A DNA stretch of 64,000 nt from the NCBI RefSeq assembly GCF_013868155.1, contig NZ_JACEOG010000001.1:1736001-1800000 (forward strand), written 5' to 3'. The stretch is from Aeromicrobium phoceense. Its GTDB lineage: Bacteria > Actinomycetota > Actinomycetes > Propionibacteriales > Nocardioidaceae. Positions 42,729-49,658 of the stretch are shown here, in pieces; position 1 is the stretch's first letter, and the number at the start of each line of letters is the position of its first letter. The position numbers and the translations under genes are program-made. Under the pieces are notes generated by a model. It was not told where the DNA came from. It ran no database searches and was given only the letters and a program-made list of their open reading frames with translations.

Positions 42729-43100
42729 ATGATGTTTGGGTTCGGTCGAAGCCGCCAACCACGAGAGTTCGTTGTGCCACCCGACCTTGCAGTGTTCGAT
42801 GGTGGGCTCGCCGTCCTTTCGCGCGACGGCGAGTTCGCCGGCCACGTTGCGAGCGAGGTCTGGTCCTTCGTCACGCCATTCGCGCCCAGGACCAAGCAAC
42901 CATGGGTGTGGTTCGTGATCGTGTGGCAATCTGGCGAGAAGGAGACAAAAATCGAGGAGTATCCGCCGTGGACGTATGTGGCGGAGATGCTGGATGGCTT
43001 CATCGAGCTCGATGGCGATCGGTATGGCATCGACTGGGTAGCCGCGGAGCTCGTCCCCTCTGAGAGGGAGCGGATTGGCATTCGCCCGGAGGACTTCTGA
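42729..43100 (+). CDS. Small hypothetical protein at the right end of the element
   Basis: A 123-residue acidic soluble protein (122 if the second ATG at 42732, better spaced from AGGAGGG, is used). Features include FVVPPDLAVFDGGLAVLSRD, a WSFVTPF...WVWFVIVWQSGE aromatic strand pair and EMLDGFIELDGDRYGIDW. No membrane segment or known family. It could be an orphan immunity protein, but the evidence is only size, charge and location among cargo genes. Confidence 0.6.
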   Translation: MMFGFGRSRQPREFVVPPDLAVFDGGLAVLSRDGEFAGHVASEVWSFVTPFAPRTKQPWVWFVIVWQSGEKETKIEEYPPWTYVAEMLDGFIELDGDRYGIDWVAAELVPSERERIGIRPEDF

Positions 43101-43132
43101 GCATGCGATCCGAAGCAGCACAGTGCAACGCG

Positions 43133-43154
43133 CTGGGGCCACACTGGGGCCACA
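43133..43154. repeat. Right arm-type repeat of the element
   Basis: Same 22 bases as 31036-31057 in the same orientation, followed by a third partial unit CGGGGCCAC. Located about 110 bases inside attR. Confidence 0.6.
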
Positions 43155-43262
43155 CGGGGCCACGAAATCACTCGATTCCGTCAATGACCTCCGATCTTCG
43201 AAAGTGCCTCTGACCTGCGCAAACGTCACTTTTCAACGTCGTTCCTACACTCCTTGAACGAA

Positions 43263-43308
43263 CTCTCAAGGCGGTAGCGCGGGTTCGAATCCCGTCGGGG
43301 CTACCAGC
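43263..43308. repeat. attR core (46 bp)
   Basis: Perfect copy of the tRNA-Glu 3' half (anticodon loop to AGC after CCA). The 5' half of the tRNA is absent here, so this copy is not a functional tRNA gene. Confidence 0.93.
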
Positions 43309-43309
43309 G

Positions 43310-43343
43310 AAAAGGCCCCCGATCCTCGGATCGGGGGCCTTTT
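43310..43343. terminator. Strong intrinsic terminator, original tRNA-Glu terminator
   Basis: A perfect 15-bp stem AAAAGGCCCCCGATC / GATCGGGGGCCTTTT with a CTCG loop and a following T. It lies immediately after attR and would have terminated tRNA-Glu before integration. From here to 43533 I see no further gene. Confidence 0.85.
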
Positions 43344-43533
43344 TCATGTCTGGCATCGAGCCCGGGTGCCACGGATCTTTCGACCTTCGGGTCGCTCCAA
43401 CGACACGTTGGTACCAAGGTTCGGTGGCTCGCGGTCCGTCCACAGTGTCAACGCCTTCGCCCATCCTGCTGCGGTGAGCATGGAGGTGCTGGAAGGCTGG
43501 CGTTGTCTGGATCCGCAGCGAGGGAGGCTCGTG

Positions 43534-44073
43534 ATGGTCCGTGTGGTTCACGCCCGGCGAAGTCGGTCGTCGATACTGTGCACGGTCGTCGTCACGCTGC
43601 TCGGGGTCCCGTTGCTGTCCGCGTGCTCGGCCGAGACCAACGGCGTGGTGGCTGTCTCTCGGACGGGCTCGGGCATGGAGTTGCTGATCGTGCCCTGTGA
43701 GGGTGGGCGAGCCGAGCGAGTCACCTTGCAGGACGTGTCAGCGATCGACAGCGGGAAGGTCAACACCGTCGGGCGACTGGTTCGGACTCACGCGCCTGAC
43801 GGAGTGGTCGAGCTCAGCCCGTCGAACCCCGGCGCGGAGTGGTCCGGGTCCTGGGTCGACAAGATCTCGGAGCTCCAGCCAGGCGTTCCGTACGATGTCG
43901 GGGCCTATGGCGACCAGCTCAACACCGAGGACACCACCTTCACTCGTGCCGATCTCGAACGACTGGCCGAGGGAACGTGGCTGTACCCCGATCCCGAATC
44001 GCTGGACCTGCTGACCGCATCCACCGCGGACGAAGTGGCCGACGAAGCGTGCGAGTACTACGAGAGCCTCTGA
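43534..44073 (+). CDS. Lipoprotein of unknown function
   Basis: A 179-residue exported protein with an N-terminal basic stretch (VHARRSRS), a hydrophobic core and the lipobox LLSAC (about residue 29). The ATG at 43534 follows AGGGAGG by six bases. The mature part is acidic and contains MELLIVPCEGG, PGAEWSGSWVDKISELQPG and VPYDVGAYGDQL, with no family recognised. It is the first chromosomal gene to the right of the mobile element. Confidence 0.75.
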   Translation: MVRVVHARRSRSSILCTVVVTLLGVPLLSACSAETNGVVAVSRTGSGMELLIVPCEGGRAERVTLQDVSAIDSGKVNTVGRLVRTHAPDGVVELSPSNPGAEWSGSWVDKISELQPGVPYDVGAYGDQLNTEDTTFTRADLERLAEGTWLYPDPESLDLLTASTADEVADEACEYYESL

Positions 44074-44121
44074 ACATGGGCGGAGGCTCCCACCTCGTCA
44101 CGATTGTCAGGCAGTCCCGTC

Positions 44122-44712
44122 TCAGGCCTTCTCGCTCTCCGAGTCGGACTCGGCCTCCTTCGCCGCCGCCTTGATGTCGCGGGCCGCCACGTCGTCGACG
44201 GCGGACTCGACGATGGCGTCGGCCAGCGCGAGCGCCTTGCGGATCTCGACGGCGCCGGGGTCCGAGACGAGGGCCACGATGCCCGAGTGTCCCGGCTCGA
44301 TGGCGGCCTCCAGCTCGTCGGACAGCTCGCTGCGGTTGCGGAGCTGACGGGCCTTGCCCACCGCCGCCCCCATGGCCCCCACGGCGGCGGCACTGCCGAG
44401 GATCGACGGCGGGAAGACCAGGCCCAGGGCCACGCCGCCGACGAGTCCCCACGTGAGTCCACGGCGGGTGCTGTGGTCGGTGGCCTTCTGGATCTCGAGC
44501 TTGCCGTCGGCCTCCCGCTTCACGACGATGACTCCCTCGAGCTCCACCGAACGACCGTCCTCGGCGGCCTTGAGCGACTCGTAGGCCTGCCAGGCGGTGC
44601 TGGTGTCGGCGAAGTCCGCGATGAAGAGCGTGTGCGCGCCATCGGTGACGGCCGCGGCGACGACCTCGGTCTCGCTCGTGGTCTCGGCGTCCGTGTTCTG
44701 GTTCTCTGACAT
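44122..44712 (-). CDS. DUF1269-like glycine-zipper membrane protein
   Basis: A 196-residue protein. The N-terminal half is soluble (LFIADFADTSTAWQAYESLK, then VELEGVIVVKREADG). A glycine-rich hydrophobic hairpin (GLVGGVALGLVFPPSILGSA, AVGAMGAAVG) and an acidic/helical C-terminus with EPGHSGIVALVSDPGAVEI follow. This pattern is the DUF1269 family, membrane-associated proteins of unknown role. The ATG at 44712 is preceded on the minus strand by GAGGAG. Monocistronic. Confidence 0.8.
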   Translation of the reverse strand: MSENQNTDAETTSETEVVAAAVTDGAHTLFIADFADTSTAWQAYESLKAAEDGRSVELEGVIVVKREADGKLEIQKATDHSTRRGLTWGLVGGVALGLVFPPSILGSAAAVGAMGAAVGKARQLRNRSELSDELEAAIEPGHSGIVALVSDPGAVEIRKALALADAIVESAVDDVAARDIKAAAKEAESDSESEKA

Positions 44713-44857
44713 GGGATCTCCTCGGGTGGATCGAGCGCGGAGCCCCGACGCTAGTTCAGGACAGGGGTCCGATTCCTCATCCACAGCGGCCGTTGTCGAC
44801 GGCCGGCGAGGCCGCTATGTTGACCGCGAGATCCGTGCTCGCCGCCTCGCCTGACCC

Positions 44858-45205
44858 TCAGGGCGTGAGGGCGGCGCCGAGCGACGCGAGCGTCTCGTCG
44901 ACGACCCGGTAGAAGGCCCAGCGGCCACGCTGCTCGCGCGTCACGAGGCCGGCGTCGACGAGCTGCTTCATGTGGTGCGACACCGTGGGCTGGGAGAGAC
45001 CGACCGGCTCCGTCAGGTCGCAGATGCACGCCTCGCGGTCCGCTCCGGCCGCGATGATCGACAGCAGCCGGACGCGGGTGGGGTCGCCGAGGGCCTTGAA
45101 CATCCTCGCCAGCCGCTGAGCCTCCTCGACATCGAGCACGCCGCCCGTGACGGGGGAGCAGCAGGCAGTCTCGTCGGCCAGGGGAAGCGTCGTGCGGGTG
45201 GTCAT
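44858..45205 (-). CDS. arsR: ArsR family arsenic-responsive repressor
   Basis: A 115-residue winged-helix repressor that releases DNA when arsenite binds. Residues 40-110 form the ArsR fold (ALGDPTRVRLLSIIAAG, EPVGLSQPTVSHHMKQLVDA). Cysteines occur in the N-terminal ETACCSPV and in REACICDLTE, a combination resembling actinobacterial ArsR proteins with a CC pair as As(III) ligands. ATG at 45205 is chosen to begin just before this CC motif. Divergent from arsM with tandem operators in the shared 106-base region. Confidence 0.92.
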   Translation of the reverse strand: MTTRTTLPLADETACCSPVTGGVLDVEEAQRLARMFKALGDPTRVRLLSIIAAGADREACICDLTEPVGLSQPTVSHHMKQLVDAGLVTREQRGRWAFYRVVDETLASLGAALTP

Positions 45206-45226
45206 GGACTCATTCTGCCAGACGTA

Positions 45227-45266
45227 TTGACAAACGTCGATACATCGATGAATCTCGATACATCGA
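45227..45266 (+). promoter_or_regulatory. ars promoter with tandem ArsR operators
   Basis: A consensus -35 TTGACA (45227-45232) is followed by two copies of TCGATACATCGA (45237-45248, 45255-45266), each a 5-2-5 palindrome, repeated with an 18-bp period. They cover the expected -10 region of arsM, so ArsR binding would block transcription. Confidence 0.65.
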
Positions 45267-45311
45267 CATCCGCCTATACGATCGTGGATGCACTGAGTCA
45301 GAGGAGCCGTC

Positions 45312-46079
45312 ATGACCACCACCCAGAAGTCCCCGCAGGACGTCCAGGAAGAGGTGCGCGCCCGGTACGCCGAGGCCGCTCTGAAGGTCGAGGGAGACGG
45401 CTGTGGCGGCTCGTCGTGCTGCGGCGGAGCCGTGGACGTCGACGAGTCCTTCGGCGCGGTGCTCTACGACAGCGACCAGCAGCAGGAGCTGCCGGCGGAG
45501 GCCGTCGCGGCCAGCCTCGGCTGCGGCAACCCCACGGCCGTCGCCGCCCTCGCGGAGGGCGAGCGCGTTCTCGACCTGGGCTCCGGTGGCGGCATCGACG
45601 TGCTGCTCTCGGCCCGGCGCGTGGGGGAGTCCGGCTTCGCCTACGGCGTCGACATGACCGACGAGATGCTCGACCTGGCGCGGGAGAACGCCGCCAAGGC
45701 GGGCGCGACCAACGTGGAGTTCCTCAAGGGCACCATCGAGGACGTGCCGCTGCCCGACGGGTCGGTCGACGTGGTGATCTCGAACTGCGTCATCAACCTG
45801 TCGGTCGACAAGCCGAAGGTGATCGCCGAGATGTACCGCGTGCTGGTGCCCGGCGGCCGGATCGGGATCTCCGACGTCGTCGCCGAGGACCACCTCGACG
45901 CAGATGCGCGGGCCGATCGCGGCTCGTACGTCGGCTGCATCGCTGGCGCGCTGTCGCGCTCGGAGTACCTCGAGGGGCTCGCCGCGGCCGGGTTCGTCGC
46001 CGCCGAGGTGGAGTTCACCCACGAGGCCGTGCCCGGCATGCACGGCGCCATCGTCCGCGCCACGAAGCCGACCGCATGA
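45312..46079 (+). CDS. arsM: Arsenite S-adenosylmethionine methyltransferase
   Basis: Methylates As(III) to methylated arsenicals using S-adenosylmethionine. The 255-residue product has the SAM-binding motif VLDLGSGGGIDVLL (about residues 83-96), and As-binding cysteines in GCGGSSCCGG (about 30-40), LGCGNP, SNCVINLS and YVGCIAGA. All expected cysteines are present, so it should be active. It begins the arsM-acr3-arsC operon opposite arsR and overlaps acr3 by four bases. Confidence 0.93.
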   Translation: MTTTQKSPQDVQEEVRARYAEAALKVEGDGCGGSSCCGGAVDVDESFGAVLYDSDQQQELPAEAVAASLGCGNPTAVAALAEGERVLDLGSGGGIDVLLSARRVGESGFAYGVDMTDEMLDLARENAAKAGATNVEFLKGTIEDVPLPDGSVDVVISNCVINLSVDKPKVIAEMYRVLVPGGRIGISDVVAEDHLDADARADRGSYVGCIAGALSRSEYLEGLAAAGFVAAEVEFTHEAVPGMHGAIVRATKPTA

Positions 46080-47146
46080 CGGTGGACGCACCCGTCGGGC
46101 AGCCGCTCTCGACGCTCGACCGCTTCCTGCCGGTGTGGATCGGCCTGGCGATGCTCGCCGGGCTGGTCCTCGGCAGGGCCGTCCCCGGCGTGGCGACGGC
46201 GCTCGACGCGGTGACGGTCGGCTCGGTCTCGCTGCCGATCGCGGTGGGCCTGCTCGTGATGATGTACCCCGTGCTGGCCAAGGTCCGGTACGACGAGGTC
46301 GGCGCGGTCGCTCGCGACACGCGCACGATGGTGCTGTCGCTGGTGCTCAACTGGCTGATCGGGCCGGCGCTGATGTTCGCGCTCGCATGGCTCCTGCTGC
46401 CCGACCTGCCCGAGTACCGCACCGGGCTGATCATCGTGGGGCTCGCCCGCTGCATCGCGATGGTGATCATCTGGAACGACCTCGCGTGCGGCGACCGGGA
46501 GGCGGCGGCGGTCCTCGTGGCGGTCAACTCGGTGTTCCAGGTGTTCGCCTTCGCGCTGCTGGGCTGGTTCTACCTCGACCTGCTGCCGGGCTGGCTGGGC
46601 CTGTCGTCCTCGGGCCTGGACGTCTCGCCGTGGCAGATCGCCGGGAGTGTGCTGGTGTTCCTGGGCATCCCGCTGGCGGCCGGGTACCTGACCCGCGTCG
46701 TGGGCGAGCGCCGCCGCGGGCGCGAGTGGTACGAGGAGCGCTTCCTGCCGAGGCTGGGGCCGTGGGCGCTGTACGGCCTGCTGTTCACGATCGTCCTGCT
46801 GTTCGCGCTCCAGGGCGACCAGATCACCCGGCAGCCGCTCGACGTCGCCCGGATCGCGCTCCCGCTCGTGCTGTACTTCGCGATCATGTGGGCGGGCTCG
46901 CTGTGGCTCGCGCGCCTCGCGGGGCTGGGCTACGCCCGCTCGACGACGATCGCGTTCACGGCCGCCGGCAACAACTTCGAGCTCGCCATCGCCGTGGCCA
47001 TCGCGGTCTACGGCGCCACCAGTGGTCAGGCCCTGGCCGGCGTCGTCGGGCCGCTGATCGAGGTTCCCGTCCTCGTGGGGCTCGTCTACGTCAGTCTGTG
47101 GGCGCGCCGCTTCTTTCCCGACACCCGAGCAGGAGTCACCCCATGA
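46076..47146 (+). CDS. acr3: Arsenite efflux transporter Acr3 (BART superfamily)
   Basis: A 356-residue membrane carrier exporting As(III) with proton exchange. About ten hydrophobic segments. The catalytic cysteine lies in GLARCIAMVIIWNDLACG, the Acr3 signature, and the second repeat has FTAAGNNFELAIAVAIA. ATG overlaps arsM (ATGA) and the stop overlaps arsC, so the three proteins are made together. Confidence 0.94.
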   Translation: MTVDAPVGQPLSTLDRFLPVWIGLAMLAGLVLGRAVPGVATALDAVTVGSVSLPIAVGLLVMMYPVLAKVRYDEVGAVARDTRTMVLSLVLNWLIGPALMFALAWLLLPDLPEYRTGLIIVGLARCIAMVIIWNDLACGDREAAAVLVAVNSVFQVFAFALLGWFYLDLLPGWLGLSSSGLDVSPWQIAGSVLVFLGIPLAAGYLTRVVGERRRGREWYEERFLPRLGPWALYGLLFTIVLLFALQGDQITRQPLDVARIALPLVLYFAIMWAGSLWLARLAGLGYARSTTIAFTAAGNNFELAIAVAIAVYGATSGQALAGVVGPLIEVPVLVGLVYVSLWARRFFPDTRAGVTP

Positions 47147-47586
47147 ACGCATCCCATCAGCCCCAGGTCGTCTTCGCCTGCGTCCGCAACGGCGGCCGCT
47201 CGGTGGCGGCGCGCCTGCTGACCGAGCACTACGCCCAAGGGCGCGTCATCGCCCTGTCGGCGGGCACGCAGCCGGGCGAGCACGTGCACCCCGAGGTCGC
47301 CGCCGCGCTTGAGCAGCTCGGCCTCGACACCTCGCGCGAGCACCCCAAGCACCTGACGCGGGACATGATCGCCGCGAGCGATCTGGCGATCACGCTCGGT
47401 TGCGGCGAGGAGTGCCCGTACGTCCCCGGGGTCACGTACCGCGACTGGCCGGTCGAGGACCCGGGCGGCCAGAACGAGGCGACCGTGCTCCGGATCATCG
47501 CCGACCTCGACACGCGGGTCCGCGACCTCCTCGGCGAGATCGCGCCGGATCTCGAGTTGGCTCCGTCGGTCACAAGCGCGCGCTGA
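47143..47586 (+). CDS. arsC: Arsenate reductase, low-molecular-weight phosphatase type
   Basis: A 147-residue reductase of As(V) to As(III) with the LMW-PTP P-loop FACVRNGGRSVAAR (CX5R, residues 12-25). Only the P-loop cysteine and a CGEEC pair (residues 87-91) are present. The signature CVRNGGRS is typical of the mycothiol/mycoredoxin-dependent actinobacterial ArsC enzymes, but thiol dependence cannot be read directly. Coupled to acr3 by ATGA. With it the operon handles both arsenate and arsenite. Confidence 0.9.
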   Translation: MNASHQPQVVFACVRNGGRSVAARLLTEHYAQGRVIALSAGTQPGEHVHPEVAAALEQLGLDTSREHPKHLTRDMIAASDLAITLGCGEECPYVPGVTYRDWPVEDPGGQNEATVLRIIADLDTRVRDLLGEIAPDLELAPSVTSAR

Positions 47587-47595
47587 CGCGTCCGC

Positions 47596-48978
47596 CTAGA
47601 CGCTGAGGGTGTCGGGCTCGCGCGCCGGACGCATGAACACCGTCGTGCTCGCTGCCACGAGGCTCGAGACGGTGACGGCGAGCCACGCCCCGCTGAAGTC
47701 GTCGACCAGCACGCTCGCGCCCGTGATCGCGACCAGGATCGAGACGCCCAAGGCAGAGCCGACCTGACGTGCGGTGTTGATGATCCCCGTCCCCGCGGCG
47801 AACTCCGAGGACTCCAGGCGGCTCGTCCCGGCCGCGAGGAAGCCGACCTGTCCGGAGCCTGCGCCAAGCCCGGAGACGACCATGCCCGCGAAGAACACCG
47901 GGAGGGAGGTCGTCTGCGAGTCGAGGAGGACGAGCCACAGGAGGCCGGACAGCGCGAGCAGCAGGCCGCCCACGGCGGCCAGCAGCCGCGGGGACATGTC
48001 CGTGCGGCCCATCGCCACGGCGGTGACCCCCGCCGTGAGTGGCCCGAGCGAGAAGATCAGGCCGGCGGTCAGGGGATCGAGGGCCCAGACGCGGGTCAGC
48101 ATGAGGCTGCCCCCGAGCAGCAGGATCGCGAAGCCGACGAAGTAGGTCGCGATGCCGAACGTCGCCCAGGCGAACGTCGCATCCCTGAACACGCTGAGGT
48201 CCAGGGCGGGCACGGGCTGCGTCAGGCACCGGCGCGTGAACCAGGCCAGCGCGATGGCGGAGACCGCGAACAGCGCCAGGAGACTGGTGTCGGTCAGGCC
48301 GCGATCCCTGACGTATGACAGACCCGCGACCAGTGTTCCGACGCTGAGCGCGAGGAGCGCCGAGCCCGCCAGGTCGGGCACCCGCGTCTCCTTCTTCGGG
48401 GTCTCCGTCAGGGTGACGGACGTGGCGAGCGCGACGAGGATGACCGGGAGGCTGATGAGGAAGATCCACCGCCAGTCCACCTGCGTCAGCGCGCCGCCCA
48501 GGATGGGGCCACCCGCGGCGGCCACCGACCCCACGGCGGTCCACACCCCCAGCATCGCCGTGTGACGCGACACGGGGGACGAGGCCAGCAGCAGGGCCAG
48601 TCCCGTCGGGACGAAGAGGGCCGCCCCCATGCCCTGCAGCCCGCGCGCCGCGATGAGCACGAACACGTCGCCCGAGAGCGCGGCGCCGAGGGCGCCGACG
48701 GCGAAGACGGTGAGCCCCAGCCGGAAGAGCTTCCGCCGCCCGTACTTGTCGGCCAGGCGGCCGGCTGGAACGAGGAGTGCCGCGAAGACCACCGCGTACG
48801 CGTTGATCACCCACGACATCGTCTGGGGAGCGGCTTCCGGGAAGTCCGAGCTGATGGCCTCGAAGGCGAGGTTGATGACGAACAGGTCCATCGCGAGCAG
48901 CACGGCGGCGCAGCTCACGGCGACGGCGGGCAGGAAGGTGCCGCCGGAGCGGGGGCTGGCGCGCAGGGAGTCGGTCAC
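47596..48978 (-). CDS. MFS multidrug exporter (DHA2 type)
   Basis: A 460-residue drug:proton antiporter of the major facilitator superfamily with about 14 membrane segments (DHA2 layout). Motif A appears as GRLADKYGRRKLFRLG between helices 2 and 3, and motif C-like VGSVAAAGGPILGGALTQ in helix 5. GTG start, six bases from TAGGCT. It shares a short divergent region with an HxlR regulator that carries a palindromic operator, so it is likely inducible by the compounds it exports. Substrate unknown. Confidence 0.88.
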   Translation of the reverse strand: MTDSLRASPRSGGTFLPAVAVSCAAVLLAMDLFVINLAFEAISSDFPEAAPQTMSWVINAYAVVFAALLVPAGRLADKYGRRKLFRLGLTVFAVGALGAALSGDVFVLIAARGLQGMGAALFVPTGLALLLASSPVSRHTAMLGVWTAVGSVAAAGGPILGGALTQVDWRWIFLISLPVILVALATSVTLTETPKKETRVPDLAGSALLALSVGTLVAGLSYVRDRGLTDTSLLALFAVSAIALAWFTRRCLTQPVPALDLSVFRDATFAWATFGIATYFVGFAILLLGGSLMLTRVWALDPLTAGLIFSLGPLTAGVTAVAMGRTDMSPRLLAAVGGLLLALSGLLWLVLLDSQTTSLPVFFAGMVVSGLGAGSGQVGFLAAGTSRLESSEFAAGTGIINTARQVGSALGVSILVAITGASVLVDDFSGAWLAVTVSSLVAASTTVFMRPAREPDTLSV

Positions 48979-48984
48979 GGTCGC

Positions 48985-48990
48985 AGCCTA
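48985..48990 (-). promoter_or_regulatory. Candidate -10 for the MFS exporter
   Basis: Minus-strand TAGGCT, six bases from the GTG at 48978; the adjacent palindrome at 48999-49015 would lie across the -35 area. Confidence 0.4.
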
Positions 48991-48998
48991 GAAGGGTG

Positions 48999-49015
48999 AC
49001 TTGCTTGAAGCAAGT
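48999..49015. promoter_or_regulatory. HxlR-type operator palindrome
   Basis: ACTTGCTT-G-AAGCAAGT, a perfect 17-bp palindrome between the divergent MFS and HxlR genes. It covers promoter positions for both. Confidence 0.7.
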
Positions 49016-49049
49016 GAGTAGCATCGTCGGCGAAGGAAGGTGAGGGCTC

Positions 49050-49547
49050 GTGGCGCTGCGCTCGGACTGGTCAGGCAAGGCGTGCCCCATGGCACGGGGG
49101 ATCCACGTCCTCGGCGACCCGTGGGTCCTGCTGGTCCTGCGCGAGCTGTTCGCCGGGGCCACCCGCTTCGACGAGCTGCGCGACCGCACGGGGGCTGCCG
49201 ACAACGTGCTCACGAAGCGCCTCGCCGACATGGTCGAGGCGGGTCTCATCGTGCGCGAGCCCTACCGCGAGGGTCCGAGGCCGAGGTACGACTACCGACT
49301 CACCGAGGCCGGCGCGGACGCGCTGCCGGTGCTCCACGCCTATGGCCTCTGGGCCGAGAAGCACGATCCGCCGGCCGAGGCGTCGGGTCGCTTGCGCGTG
49401 ATCTGCCGCAGCTGCGGGCAGCAGAGCACGCAGGGCGAGTCCTGCAGCTCCTGCGGCGCAGCGCTGACCACCGACAACGCGGCCTGGGTCAGGCCGGGCT
49501 CCACCAGCGCGACGCCGCGGCCACTCTCCGGGCCCGTCCGGTCATGA
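49050..49547 (+). CDS. HxlR family regulator with C-terminal zinc ribbon
   Basis: A 165-residue winged-helix regulator. The HxlR core (residues 8-100) has CPMARGIHVLGDPWVLLVLR with the conserved redox-capable Cys near the N-terminus, then FDELRDRTGAADNVLTKRL. An added C-terminal zinc-ribbon-like motif CRSCG...CSSCG (about residues 125-143) is not part of the minimal family and could sense metal or redox state. GTG start after AAGGAAGGTGAG. Likely represses the divergent exporter and itself via the 48999 palindrome. Confidence 0.87.
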   Translation: MALRSDWSGKACPMARGIHVLGDPWVLLVLRELFAGATRFDELRDRTGAADNVLTKRLADMVEAGLIVREPYREGPRPRYDYRLTEAGADALPVLHAYGLWAEKHDPPAEASGRLRVICRSCGQQSTQGESCSSCGAALTTDNAAWVRPGSTSATPRPLSGPVRS

Positions 49548-49658
49548 GCCGACGCCGGGATCGCATCATCCTCGTGGAGTGATGCGAGCCGAACGCCTTC
49601 GATCGACCATGGATGGGCGTGACATGTCCGTCACCTGTCGACCGAAAGGACCAGTGTC

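Larger units (their letters stand above)
30923..43308. mobile_element. Integrative mobilisable element in tRNA-Glu (about 12.4 kb)
   Basis: The element is bounded by perfect 46-bp direct repeats of the tRNA-Glu 3' half. Inside are a tyrosine integrase and excisionase-like gene near the left end, a type II toxin-antitoxin pair, a MobF relaxase-helicase, a secreted toxin-like protein with a candidate immunity gene, an IS3-family element and several small orphan genes. No FtsK/TraB translocase, coupling protein or replication initiator is present, so it needs help from another element for transfer. Base composition falls noticeably in several cargo genes. Confidence 0.9.

Noticed and set aside
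42618-43229. Minus-strand frames opposite the right-end cargo gene
   Set aside because: The plus-strand gene at 42729 has a strong ribosome-binding site and balanced composition; the minus frames lack both.
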